Below, one piece after another: positions 31,516 through 41,400 of a DNA stretch of 64,000 nucleotides (position 1 is the stretch's first letter; every line of letters starts with the position of its first letter). The position numbers and the translations under genes were made by a program. The DNA comes from Nematopogon swammerdamellus (Eukaryota > Arthropoda > Insecta > Lepidoptera > Adelidae). The stretch lies in the NCBI GenBank assembly GCA_946902875.1, contig OX336345.1, positions 22,537,395 to 22,601,394 of the forward strand, given 5' to 3'. The notes under the pieces are model-generated. The model did not search any database, was not told the origin of the DNA, and saw only the letters and a program-made list of their open reading frames with translations.

Positions 31516-31799
31516 CGCGCCCCGGCCGGTACCTATGTTGCTATGATATTTGCCATACATACCTAAATGCCTATCTACCTATTACCTACCTACCTATTTT
31601 TATTTTAGTTTTCATCGATAGTCTATTTAGAGGTTTATAAAAAGTGGTAAGTACATGAACTAAAATAATTTGGAAGAAATTACAATAAAATGTTATTTAG
31701 GTAAAATAATAAAAAATAAAAAATTAGAATCACGCATCAGTTACATAAGCCACAATCATTTTAATAATTAAAATAATAAAAAAGCAAAAAAAAAAAAAC

Positions 31800-31870
31800 A
31801 TACGAAAGTGGGATTCGAACCCCGAACCATCAACTCTTTAGGCTGATAGCGACAAACTACGCTAAATGTG
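31800..31870 (-). repeat. tRNA-like fragment (B-box region)
   Basis: Minus-strand CGGGGTTCGAATCCCACTTT is a canonical tRNA T-arm/B-box word, preceded by CTATCAGCCTAAAGAG. No complete cloverleaf can be drawn because a matching A-box and acceptor stem are missing, so this is a tRNA-derived SINE scrap or tRNA pseudogene. Confidence 0.45.
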
Positions 31871-31959
31871 ACTTGAACGTGCGAAGCGAAATTAGCAGTC
31901 GCATGGTACATTATGTAGAATTCCCGAATGCTCAAGGTCGTTGGCGTTTGTCACGGCCT

Positions 31960-32165
31960 TAAAAAGAAGAAACTTAGTAACCTTTATTTTGGCGCGCGGA
32001 ACAATTTCGGTTTGTATGAGAGCCACATATTAGCGTAAACGGAACTGAATGTTATTTAGCCTATCCTTTGTCTCGTATAGGTAAATGTGCTTGTACTAAG
32101 TTTCATCAAATTTGAATGATCGGTTTAAGAGTTATGGAGGAACATACATACATACATACAGCCCA
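31960..32165 (-). mobile_element. Helitron-like H, middle part
   Basis: TTATTTTGGCGCGCGGAACA, TTATTTAGCCTATCC and ATGGAGGAACATACATACAT match the H-family interior on the minus strand. Confidence 0.6.
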
Positions 32166-32640
32166 AGTAAGATTTAAGTTTAATTTAAAGGTTTTTGAGG
32201 TAACATAAGGAGGTTCAAAGTTCTAGGATGTTATTTACGACTATGAGCCAGGCCAAGCCATCTTAATTAAGAATCTTGTAAAAACAGAGAGGATTTCGTG
32301 ACTTCTGCAATAGTGTTGAGAGCCTTCAACCTTAGCGCAGTGTAGTTAAATTTTATAGTTATTTTAATGTACTATTTATGGATTTTAAGTGGGCATTAAA
32401 TTACATATAGTAAAACGTCCAACATCGCACGTCGATTTCTAATGTTTTTTATTCAGTAAATTTTGAGACGCGGATTTCATAAACGATAACGTTTGGTTTG
32501 CGCGAACGCAGGCACGCACACGAGGTGGACTAGTGTTACGCACACAGCGTTTTCGACATTATGCTAAAAATCATGAAGAAAGGAAGTTTTGGTGGAGATA
32601 AAAAACATTTTTAGAATGAAATTATTTATTTATTTTTTAT
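32166..32640. other. No recognised gene
   Basis: Unassigned spacer. Confidence 0.4.
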
Positions 32641-32644
32641 ATTA

Positions 32645-32935
32645 CAAACTAGCTAAACTCAGTACTGCAACGCAACGCAACAGAACTGCTAACGCCATCT
32701 TTTACTACCATTCGACACTAAATTCTGTTCATACTATACTTTATTTGATACTGCTCAGCCCTTAGGGTGTTTGGTGTGATGGTATATAGCCGATAATGAG
32801 CCTCAAGAACTACTCTTTACATTGGTGCAAACCGCATCAAAATCCGTTCAGTGGTTCCGGAGTTTACCTCAAACATACATACATGCAGACAGACGTTCCC
32901 TTTTATAAGAAGTAGAGAAGAGATAGAGATATTAA
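32645..32935 (-). mobile_element. Helitron-like repeat, H3 subtype
   Basis: AACTAGCTAAACTCAGTACT, GTGATGGTATATAGCCGATA, GTGGTTCCGGAGTTTACCTC and AGACGTTCCCTTTTATAAG parallel the plus-strand H3 copy at 15440-15786. Confidence 0.5.
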
Positions 32936-32987
32936 TTTCTTACCATGGTTGAGCTAATGTCATGAACATTTTGACTGTAACGATATA

Positions 32988-33559
32988 CAAGGTGGGCCAA
33001 AAGTCAAAAGTAATCAATAATTATCCTATTGAACGACGCTATAACTTTTCAAAATGGCGGCAAATGTAAATTCTGTTTTGACATTTGTGAAGTAAACAGA
33101 TGCAGAATACACGTCAATAAGCCATGGAACGCTATTCTCCTCAAGAACGCGGAATAATTGAATCCATTTTTTTGCGCAATAATTCGTCTGTGGTATTGAC
33201 GCAGCGTGAATTTCGTCGAAGATTTCCGACTTCGGCCAGATCACCCGATTTGACCGCTCCAGACAATTTTTTGTGGGGTTACTTAAAGTCCCGGGTTTAT
33301 GTAAACAATCCTCGGACTCTTGAAGCACTTAAAGAACCTATCGCCGGAAGTTCTGACACAAGTGATGAAAAATGCCATAAAACGAGCCCGTATGGTCATT
33401 AATTCTGACGGCGGACACTTGACCGATATCATTTTCTCGATTTAATGAAAAATATTCTAATTCATTAAATAAACATAATCCATAAGTAGAACCAATGTTT
33501 TCCTTTTAAAAAAAAATTACAGCCAAAGAACATCAGGTGATTACTTTTGGCCCACCTTG
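32988..33559 (+). mobile_element. Tc1/mariner-type deletion derivative
   Basis: The left end CAAGGTGGGCCAAAAGT is the reverse complement of the right end ACTTTTGGCCCACCTTG. The left flank is TA, as expected for this superfamily; the right flank has decayed to TG. At 572 bp it is less than half the usual 1.3 kb length, with the middle of the transposase gene missing. Confidence 0.88.
33124..33402 (+). pseudogene. Internally deleted mariner-type transposase
   Basis: A 92-codon frame. Residues 1-36 (YSPQERGIIESIFLRNN...TQREFRRRFP) look like the start of the DNA-binding domain of an IS630/Tc1/mariner transposase. From residue ~40 it jumps to the C-terminal catalytic block ARSPDLTAPDNFLWGYLKSR, which carries the last acidic position of the DDE/D triad. 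The first two catalytic aspartates are absent. The junction is in frame, as expected from one internal deletion between short repeats. It could be bound and moved by a related active enzyme but cannot supply transposase. Confidence 0.8.
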
Positions 33560-33581
33560 TGTGCAAATCATCATTTCATTT

Positions 33582-33598
33582 CATTTCATTTCAAATGT
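33582..33598. repeat. ATTTC microsatellite
   Basis: Four ATTTC units just outside the mariner-type element. Confidence 0.8.
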
Positions 33599-33734
33599 TA
33601 AATGTTAAAAAGCTGTTTTAAAAAAACATTGAGCCGATCTTGAGTAGAAGGCGCTACAAAAGCACAAAAGGGTCCATCTACCTACAGGTGTGCTGCAAGG
33701 ACCAACCCTGAGATATACCCTACTCACGAAAAAA

Positions 33735-33850
33735 AGAATAATTTAAAATCGGTTGAGAATTGGCGGAGAAATCAGGTCACATACACACACAATAAAAATA
33801 CAGACGAATTTATAACCTCATCCTTTTTGGAAGTCGGTTGAAAATATTAT
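33735..33850 (-). repeat. AACCGACTTCC interspersed repeat end
   Basis: AAATCGGTTGAGAATTGGCG and TTTTTGGAAGTCGGTTG, on the minus strand, match the repeat end seen at 55999-56170 and 44280-44450. Confidence 0.6.
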
Positions 33851-34254
33851 GACGAATCCCAGTGCAGTGGATGATGAATTGATGATGGATGATGAATAAA
33901 GAATACACATTATACCGTGTCGTAACTTGCGTACTCATATGAATATACACGTATTAATAAATCAATCAACATATTACCTATATTTACAAACCAAAATAAC
34001 GGCATAATTATGTCAAGAAATACATAATGTTGTCGACTTGTACCATCTTGTAATGTCAAATACGCCGGTGTTATTGATACGCATGCACGTCGGCGGGCGG
34101 GTGTCGGTTGCACTCGTGAGAAATAAACACTCAAAGAGGCATTGTCGCATACATCAACATTATAAACATGTTATGTGAACATCTGATCGGCTTGCAGTAG
34201 TAACGTGAGTAAAGTGAAACTAACGTGAGATGTCAGTGTGAGATAGGTAGACAT
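33851..34254. other. No recognised gene
   Basis: Unassigned spacer. Confidence 0.4.
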
Positions 34255-34269
34255 TATTATACGAGGGAG

Positions 34270-34325
34270 TTTTTTTTAAATTCAGAATCAGATACTTTAT
34301 TTATTTCGCCATAAATAACATACCA
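34270..34325 (-). mobile_element. LINE 3' end scrap
   Basis: TTCAGAATCAGATACTTTAT followed by ATTTCGCCATAAATAAC is the reverse complement of the LINE 3' end at 35225-35270. Confidence 0.55.
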
Positions 34326-34389
34326 CCACCACCAAATCACCAAAAAACCACCGGGAATCTTTGGCACCGAGCCTAAAGCACACACATCA

Positions 34390-34848
34390 GCCAGCACACG
34401 CATCGGGTTCTTGAGAGTGGTACCTGTGGTGTCCTGCGACTTAGAACCGCTGCAACTCCGTAGGGACGTCGGCTCCCTAAGTGTGTTCTATCGTCTATTT
34501 CACGGGGAGTGTTCGGAGCAGCTGTTTAACGCGATTCCGTCGTCCCCATTCCACCTACGCACTACGCGTACTGGGCAGGGGATGCACCCCTATACAATCG
34601 ACCTACCGAGGATGCGCACCAACCAGTTCTTTAGGTCTTTTATTCACAGAACCGGGAAAATGTGAAGCGCACTCCCTCCCTGCTCATCTATTTACTCCCA
34701 AGTACAGCCTGGGGTTTTTCAAAAGGGGCGTGAAAAGGCTCCTGTCAGGCCGGCATGGCATTCGCAATCTCCGTGCATCACAGAATGTCCATGGGCATCG
34801 TAAGTGAAACGATGCCATAAGTCGCGCTGTCTATAAAAAAAAAAACTT
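34390..34848 (+). mobile_element. LINE RT C-terminal fragment with A-tail
   Basis: Overlapping frames (34411-34665 and 34481-34807) together cover the RT tail: LRRDVGSLSVFYRLFHGE, CSEQLFN and a KYSLGFFKRGVKRLL-like end. One frameshift separates them at about 34590-34665. It ends GATGCCATAAGTCGCGCTGT and an A-run at 34834-34845. Closest relative in the window is 965-1441. Confidence 0.8.
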
Positions 34849-35272
34849 ATAATACCACTCCACAAGTCCGTGATATTTAGAGGAAGTTTTGGATACTCTG
34901 CCACCAAGTGTTGGAACGATCTGCCTCGTCGGGTGCGGCAATCCCAGTCGGATGTCTCTCTAAAAAGATCTACAATAAAAATGTATCTACTCTCCCTATA
35001 TAGAATTAAATATAGTATGCTAATGGAGTATGACACTTAGATACCTATAGTATTTAATATGTAACGTAATTAAAACTTAGTATGTAAGTAAGTTGTATTT
35101 AAAAAAAAAGTTCTATAAGGTTTCTTTCCCGGTTCTTCCATAGACATTGCTTTGCTGAACGGGGCTTGACAAAAAAAATTTATATTCTTACATAATATTA
35201 TGTCTGAATGTAATATTGTTAATGTTGTGTGTTCTTTATGGCGAAATAAATATCTGAATCTGAATATAGGTA
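34849..35272 (+). mobile_element. Second LINE C-terminus and 3' end
   Basis: A decayed frame contains ATKCWNDLPRRVRQSQSDVS and MYLLSLYRIKYSML before a stop near 35040, the tail of another non-LTR reverse transcriptase. An AT-rich 3' region ends GGCGAAATAAATATCTGAAT. It sits directly behind the A-tail of the previous LINE fragment. Confidence 0.6.
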
Positions 35273-35571
35273 CAAACTGCCTATTTACATTACCTATATC
35301 TGGTGTATACGTAGATAGTGCCATCCTCATGCACTTAAACTTATTAAGTATTCTGTGCTTAAACATGCATTTCGCGATACCTAGCATCGATTGCAAAACC
35401 GTTGTATACTGGAATTGATACTGGTTGCTAATGATTATTTATCGTTCAACATTTAGCCAGACAGTGAGTAGGTCACACACATGTTTACGCCTTGGCGTAC
35501 AGAGCTGTGCCTGCAGTTAATATTCATAGAGTTGTATACATATAACTTATATTCATAATTATATATGTATT

Positions 35572-35808
35572 ACTAGCTGTGCCCGAGGCTCCGCCCGCTC
35601 TCATATTTGACTTCTCTGCTAACCTCATAAGCTATTTAGCGTGATAGTAAGTAGCCTATAGTTGATGGGAAGAATCAAGCTATCCGTAGAATTTTGTTTT
35701 ATTAAAATCGGTTCAGTGGTTCTCGAGTTATAAGGGGACAGACAGACATACATACACTCAGACACTCAGACAGAAAGCAGACGTTGGATTTTATTATAGG
35801 TAAGGAAG
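35572..35808 (-). mobile_element. Helitron-like repeat, H2 subtype
   Basis: ACTAGCTGTGCCCGAGGCTC, AACCTCATAAGCTATTTAGC, GTGGTTCTCGAGTTATAAG and AGCAGACGTTGGATTTTATT, complete relative to the copy at 16065-16292. Confidence 0.6.
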
Positions 35809-35844
35809 GAAGGATACAATTTACTTAAAATTATATTATAAACC

Positions 35845-36115
35845 GTGTGGTGCCGGCACTTGGGAATGCCGGGACGAGATGCCGTGTTAAAGAGCGACAG
35901 GTAGCCACATCTCACCTTGGCACGGTCCGTCCACCGAGCCTTCCATAGGTATTCGCACCTATTACTTGCTGCTTGATAGTTATCTTGCTTGTCCCCGAAC
36001 ACTTTGCTAAACGTCATGGCCGGTGTTGTGCTGTAATTTACAAGAGTTCTTATAACACAACAGCGATTAATCTGCTTACCCCGATTGTCGGGATACAGTG
36101 TGTGGTATTTATGCA
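35845..36115 (+). repeat. SINE D, head-deleted
   Basis: AACCGTGTGGTGCCGGCACT joins directly to CGGGACGAGATGCCGTGTT, skipping the GTCGTAAAAGGCGAC part of the head, then continues to ACCCCGATTGTCGGGATACA and a TGCATGTGTAT tail. Confidence 0.85.
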
Positions 36116-36159
36116 TGTGTATTATAATTTTTGTTATGTGCTTCGTCGAGATTAGTTTT

Positions 36160-36566
36160 TTTTTTTTTATGTAATCCGGTATGGGTTGCTGAGTCGGAAT
36201 GGCCAAAGCGCATGCTCCGACCAGCCAATATCACCTCCGAGAAGGTAGGTGCCATACCGGAGACATCCCTGGATTGCTGGCTATACTGGACTAGAGGAGA
36301 ACACAACCGAGGCTGCTATGCGGCCATCTTACATCCAGTACGGTGGTACCAACCCAGTCGGCTACAATTTGAGCCTACCACCTAGTAAGGGGCAAGGGAA
36401 GGGACCTACAGGTTTACACCGGTTCCGAACGGTGAAGCAGCAGGTGTAGGTATGCACGTAAATTTTTTCGTCAGAAAAAACTCTTTGGTACACGCCGACG
36501 GGATTCGAACCGCGGACCTCTCGCATGAGAAGCCGATGCCCAAACCACTCGGCCTCCCGCCGCTTA
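36160..36566 (-). repeat. SINE C, full-length copy
   Basis: TTATGTAATCCGGTATGGGT, core GGTGGTACCAACCCAGTCGG, TTTTTTCGTCAGAAAAAACT and the reversed tRNA-like head CGGGATTCGAACCGCGG. TTAGTTT at 36154-36160 and 36566-36572 may be the target duplication. Confidence 0.93.
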
Positions 36567-36647
36567 GTTTAAAATACATTTTATTATTATGTTTTAGTGA
36601 ACAATTTGTTGCTGATCATAATATTATGCTATTCTTTATGAGTTACA

Positions 36648-36897
36648 AGCTGTGCCCGCGGCTCCGCCCGCTCTCATATTTCACTTCACTGCTAACCTCA
36701 TAAGCTATTCAGCGTGATAATAAGTAGCCTATAGTTGATGGGAAGAATCAAGCTATCCGTAGAATTTTGTTTTATTAAAATCGGTTCAGTGGTTCTCGAG
36801 TTATAAGCGGACAGACAGACATACACTCAGACACTCAGACACTCAGACAGAAAGCAGACGTTGGATTTTATTTTATATAGGTATAGGTAAGGAAAGG
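36648..36897 (-). mobile_element. Helitron-like repeat, H2 subtype
   Basis: ACAAGCTGTGCCCGCGGCTC, CCTCATAAGCTATTCAGCGT, GTGGTTCTCGAGTTATAAGC and GCAGACGTTGGATTTTATTT. A CACTCAGA unit is tandemly repeated. Confidence 0.6.
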
Positions 36898-37339
36898 ATT
36901 TATAAGCAATTTATACGTTTTGTTTTTATGTTACGTGTTAACATAATCGATGGTTTACTTACAGGCAATACCTCGTAATCCACACGGAGACCAAATTTTA
37001 CACGAGAGATTAAAAACTGTTTTATTTCACACAAAATGAAATAAATGTAAATATGTTGTGGGTGTTGTTTCTGTTTGATTGCTTTTAAATAGTTTTAATT
37101 AAAAATTTGATTATAAATAAATATAATTATTTTGACTATTTTGACAGGCTGTTGTGTGGCTTGCGAGAAATTGCGCGCAAATTTCGCTGAATGTGTTACC
37201 AATCGCTTTGGGAAGTGGTTTATTGCCACTATTTCAAATTATTAAACTCGCAACCGTCGCGTCGGTTGCGAACTTGCGAGTTTTTGCAAACACAAAGTTT
37301 TTAATAAGAAATTTTTCTGCATACTTACTCGATTTCAGC
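36898..37339. other. No recognised gene
   Basis: AT-rich spacer. The phrase ACAGGCAATACCTCGTAATC near 36962 is echoed inverted near 37845-37860. Confidence 0.4.
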
Positions 37340-37795
37340 TTTTGACGTGATGACGTCACGTCTTATAAATTGATGAACACCGGCTGCACACACGAAAAAG
37401 TGTCACGTTCCATCTGAGCCTGTGTGTGCAAGCGAGAGCGCGTAACAAGCGATAGAGAGGCACAATCGGCCCAAGCGTCGGCTAGTACCAGGGCAGCACA
37501 AATTAAAAGGAGGTTACTCGTACCATAATATATTACGCGCATCTGGCTGGTCGGAAAATATTTCAAATTTAGAATATTCATGAAACTTCTAAAGTACCAG
37601 GGCAGCACAATTGAAAGGAGGTTACTCGTACCATAATATATTAAAGCGCAAATAGCGGGAAAGAACATTTTACTAATCTGTTCCTTTTTTGAAAATGTAA
37701 CGTTTTTAATGTCATCAAAACCAGCCAGATACAAATAGTGCAGACAAAGAAATGTTCCCAGTAGTCTTACCACTTTATGACGTCATCACGTAAAA
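37340..37795. mobile_element. MITE with TGACGTCA-containing ends
   Basis: TTTTGACGTGATGACGTCA at the left is mirrored by TGACGTCATCACGTAAAA at the right, about 18 bp with one or two mismatches; length 456 bp. Inside, a unit of about 100 bp (TACCAGGGCAGCACAATT ... TTACTCGTACCATAATATAT) is present twice. No clear target duplication; superfamily unknown. Confidence 0.6.
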
Positions 37796-37869
37796 CTATC
37801 GTCCGTAAACCGACTTTACAGACAACCAATTTTTTTGTGGATTAAGAGGTATTGCCTGTAAGCCGACGA

Positions 37870-38286
37870 AGAGCGGCGGGTGGCCGAGTGGTTTGGGCAT
37901 CGGCTTCTCATGCGGGAGGTCCGAGGTTCGAATCCGGTCGGCGTGTACCAATGAGTTTTTTCTGACGAAAAAATTTACGTGCATACCTACACCCGCTGCT
38001 TCACCGTTCGGAACCGGTGTAAAACTGTAGGTCCCTTCCCTTGCCCCTTACTAGGTGGTAGGCTCAAATTGTAGCCGACTGGGTTGGTACCACCGTACTG
38101 GATGTAAGATGGCCGCAAGCAACCTCGGTTGTGTTCTCCTCTAGTCCAGTATAGCCAGCAATCCAGGGAAGTCTCCGGTATGGCACCTACCTTCTCGGAG
38201 GTGATATTGGCTGGTTAGAGCATGTGCTTTGGCCCCTCCGACTCAGCCACCCATACCGGATTACATAAAAAAAAAAAAAAAAAAAA
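37870..38286 (+). repeat. SINE C, reference full-length copy
   Basis: Begins GCGGCGGGTGGCCGAGTGGT, with an A-box-like TGGCCGAGTGG and a B-box GGTTCGAATCC 51 nt downstream, resembling a Ser/Leu class tRNA D-arm and T-arm. Body: TTTTTTCTGACGAAAAAATT, AGGTCCCTTCCCTTGCCCCT, core GGTGGTAGG...GGTTGGTACCACC, and GGCTCAGCC-type end with an A-tail (38268-38286). Flanked by AGCCGACGA and AGCCGTCGA, a 9-bp target duplication with one mismatch. Confidence 0.93.
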
Positions 38287-38439
38287 AGCCGTCGATATCT
38301 CACGAAGTCCGTTTGGATCTGGTTGTAGTAGTGACATGTACTGATGAGCGCGCTTGTGTGTGTGTTGTGTGCGTGGAGCGCGTCGCGAACGCGATCGTCT
38401 GACTGAGCGCTCGCTCTCGAGGTTACGCACACTTTTTTT

Positions 38440-38812
38440 GGCACGGTTGGATACATCGTCTACAACATCCGTGATGTCAGTCCATAACACCGGGTGAACT
38501 AGGTGTCATGTCAATGCTTCCCTTCATTTCATGTCGGCTACACTGAACTGGACGGAAAACACGAACTATTTATTTACATAGCCGTTTCGGCCGACACGCG
38601 ACGTTTCATTCAGTGCGGCGTTACCAACCCGGGCGGGATAAACCATACCACCTAGTAAAGTAAGAAGGGAAGGGACCTACAGTTTTACGTGGAATCCGAA
38701 CCACGGTCAGCCTCCAACGGTCAAGCGGTCACCCATCCAAGTACTGACCGCGCCCAGGGTTGCTTAACAGCAGTCGACCGATCGCACCACTGAGCTACTA
38801 AGGCTGACAAAA
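38440..38812 (-). repeat. SINE B, full length with 5S-like segment
   Basis: Standard B order. The reversed 5S-like segment (38725-38767) contains CACCCATCCAAGTACTGACC and GGGTTGCTTAA, the complement of the 5S rRNA C-box/intermediate region. It ends CACCACTGAGCTACTAAGGC. Confidence 0.92.
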
Positions 38813-38869
38813 CGCTAAAAAAATTGCACTCGACACTTGAAGTACACGCATCAGCTGAAAGATGCTAAT

Positions 38870-39370
38870 GTATATAAAAAAACTGTTTTAAAAAACATAA
38901 AACCGACTTAAAAAAAAAGTAGAACTAAAAACTATTTAAAAGAAAAATATAAAAAACGCCGTCAAAAATGTATGAAATAAAAAAAACCAACCCTAGAGTT
39001 GAAGGCGGTGCTAAAAAGGCTACACAAATCACAAAGGATATCATCCACTCATGTTTTCTTTCATGCATAATTTTTGCTTGCTTTAGCACCACCACCTTCA
39101 ACTCTAGGGTTCGTTTTTTTTTATTTCATACATTTTTGAAGGCGGTTTTTATATTTTTATTTTAAATAGTTTTTAAGTTCTACTTTTTTTTGGAAGTCGG
39201 TTTTATGTTTTTTATAACAGTTTTTTTATTTCACAGTTTTTTTAGTAATTTTTTGTTATTAATGTACTCGCCGGAATCGCTCGGACTTCGGCCTCGCGAT
39301 TCCGCCTCGCTTTCCAATCCAATCTTGACCAAATTAAAATGGCACCACCTCAGGGTTATCCCCTTTTAAA
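38870..39370. mobile_element. Foldback element J, copy 1
   Basis: Left arm AAAACCGACTT ... CCAACCCTAGAGTTGAAGGC faces right arm GCCTTCAACTCTAGGGTTCG-like ... GGAAGTCGGTTTTATG across a loop with CATCCACTCATGTTTTCTTT. The distal part CGGACTTCGGCCTCGCGATT precedes CGCTTTCCAATCCAATC. It carries no ORF of its own. Copies: 41200-41400, 55999-56490, 63165-63720. Confidence 0.7.
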
Positions 39371-39394
39371 CAAAAAAAAGAATTTTCAAAATCG

Positions 39395-39815
39395 GCCCAC
39401 AATTGACGGAGTAATCGCGTAAGAAACATTAAAAAAAAAGAAAACATATCGTCGAATTGAGAATCTCTTAGGTCTACAGTAAATTGCTCGTTAAGACAAA
39501 TGCAACGAGCCCAAACACGATGGGTTTATCATGTGTAGTTTAGGAGTTTCTATGGCCACCTTCCGTCTCCATCATCAGACCAGCTCGATGGTACTCGTAC
39601 CATAATATATTAAGCGCATCTGGCCGGTCGGAAAAGATTTCAAATTTAGAATATTCATGAAACAAGGGTCCGAATATGTATCACAATATCGATTCATGTA
39701 TTTCAATAAAATGACAGAGAAAATTTCAAAATATTAGGTATTTAATACTTTTTAGTTCAATTTTTTTTTAAGTCTTTTTTATATTTTTTAAAACAGTTTT
39801 TATTTCATTTTTTTT
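39395..39815. repeat. 0.4-kb duplicated segment, copy 1
   Basis: From ACAATTGACGGAGTAATCGC to AAATTTCAAAATATTAGGTA, nearly identical to 41380-41800. It includes GTACTCGTACCATAATATAT and TTTCAAATTTAGAATATTCA, also found in the MITE at 37340-37795. Both copies follow a J foldback, so the duplicated unit may be J plus this segment. Confidence 0.8.
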
Positions 39816-39824
39816 AGTAATATT

Positions 39825-40147
39825 TTTTTTTTATGGAAACTGACACGTTTGGCTACATCACCTACAACATCCGTGATGTCAGCCCATAACACTGGGTGAA
39901 CTTGGTGCCTCGTCAGTGCTTCCCTTCGGTCGTGCCGGCTACACTGAACTGGACGGAAAACACAAACTATTTACATAGCCGTTTCGAGCGACCTTTCATT
40001 CAGTGCGGTGGTACCAACCCGGACGGGTTAAACCCTACCACCTAGTAAATATAAGAAGGGAGTCATATCCCTTAGTCGCCTTTTACGACATACACGGGGA
40101 GAGATGCAGTGGGGCTATTCATTTAAAGTACCGGCCCCACACGGTAC
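39825..40147 (-). repeat. SINE A with exact 9-bp target duplication
   Basis: Flanked by AGTAATATT at 39816-39824 and 40148-40156, giving exact ends. Order: T-run, GGAAACTGACACGTTTGGC, core, head, CCCCACACGGTAC. It is 323 bp. This fixes the family A boundaries. Confidence 0.95.
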
Positions 40148-40156
40148 AGTAATATT

Positions 40157-40315
40157 ACATAAAAAAGAATAATCGAAATCGAATAATCGAAATCGGTTGA
40201 AGTGGTACAGAATTATTCGCCATATGTGTCAAACTGCAAATTGCTGAATAAGTCCACATCACAAAAGTTTTGCTGAAGGTAACCAACCACACACCATAGT
40301 AATTAATCAAACCAG
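40157..40315. repeat. Repeat shared with 44021-44245
   Basis: ATTACATAAAAAAGAATAAT, GGTTGAAGTGGTACAGAATT and CCACACACCATAGTAATTA are found again at 44025-44190, where no SINE interrupts them. Origin unknown. Confidence 0.75.
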
Positions 40316-40668
40316 TTTTTCATTTTTAAATTTTTTAAATTCAGTGTAGCCGCACTCAATGACTCAACGACAATTTTCAAAGCAAATTTTCATATTTCAT
40401 TTGTCAGTGGCTCCATAGTATGTGCTGCGAGCCGGCGAGATTGAACTTTGAAGTGCCAGCTCCCGTCAACAGATGGCGCCACCATCTAGATACATTGCAT
40501 ATTTGCCATCGTTAATCCGTCGTACAAACGTTCACGCATACAACGTGAATGTAACGATCGTTGACAGTTAACCAAAGGCATATGAAAACAATCTTACGAA
40601 TTGTTCATATGTATAATATTTTTGTAAGGAAGGTTTCTTTAAAAGCCTTCTTTTTCTATCTTCTTATT
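40316..40668. other. No recognised gene
   Basis: Unassigned spacer. Confidence 0.4.
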
Positions 40669-40909
40669 AACCCCCGACGAAAAAAACGGAGGGGTGTTAT
40701 AAGTTTGACGTGTGTGTGAAATTTAAAAAACCCCCGACCCTTAAAAAGTCCAATATAATTTCCGTTTACTTACTTAAAGGAGTCGGGGGACCGCTAAGTA
40801 AATAAAATATAAAAACTCAGAACTGCACGGGAATTTACTTAGCGGTCTCCCGACTCCTTTAAGTAAACTGAAATTATTTTGGAATTTTTAAGGGTCGGGG
40901 GTTTTTTTC
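40669..40909. mobile_element. TTAA-type foldback element, internally deleted
   Basis: Starts TTAACCCCCGACG, keeps GGGGTGTTATAAGTTTGACG, then jumps to the palindrome CCCCCGACCCTTAAAAAGTC ... AAGGGTCGGGGG. The right-hand TTAA is not present (TTCTTA), so this copy is degraded or rearranged. Confidence 0.65.
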
Positions 40910-40979
40910 TTATGAGTGTTGCATGCATAGTGCCATTCAGTTTTTGTTGCGAGCTAGTGCGGACTTTGCCGGTCTCGTG

Positions 40980-41050
40980 ACCTGCATGCCGGGTACGGGA
41001 CCGGCGGCGGCACGGCGCGGCGCGGCGGCGGCGGCGGCGCGGCGTCCGGT
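40980..41050. repeat. GCGGC-rich simple repeat
   Basis: GCGGCGGCACGGCGCGGCGC followed by GGCGGCGGCGGCG. Isolated GC-rich patch with no ORF of interest. Confidence 0.75.
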
Positions 41051-41199
41051 CATATCAGGCCCGCACTTCTAAATTTCGGGTATTGCATTTTGCGGGCCAA
41101 GTCTGCGGTCCGCGCGACACCTCTGCTATGAGCTGGGACGGATGGACGGACGGACACGGGCGCGACATTATAGGAGTCCCGCCCGGACCCGTTCGGAAG

Positions 41200-41400
41200 T
41201 CTAATAAATAAAAAAACTATTTAAAAAAATATAAAAACCGCCTTAAAAAATGTATGAAATAAAAAAAATCGGACCCTAGAGTTGAAGGCGGTGCTAAAGA
41301 AGGCTACACAAATCACAAATGATATCATCCACTCATGTTTTATTTCATGCATCATTTTTGCTTGCTAAAACACCACCACCACAATTGACGGAGTAATTGC
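41200..41400. mobile_element. Foldback element J, copy 2 (one arm)
   Basis: AAAACCGCCTTAAAAAATG, CGGACCCTAGAGTTGAAGGC and CATCCACTCATGTTTTATTT. The right arm is replaced by the duplicated 0.4-kb segment. Confidence 0.65.

Noticed and set aside
33124..33402. Host gene derived from a transposase (domestication)
   Set aside because: The inverted ends are still present and the catalytic core is deleted; nothing suggests host selection.
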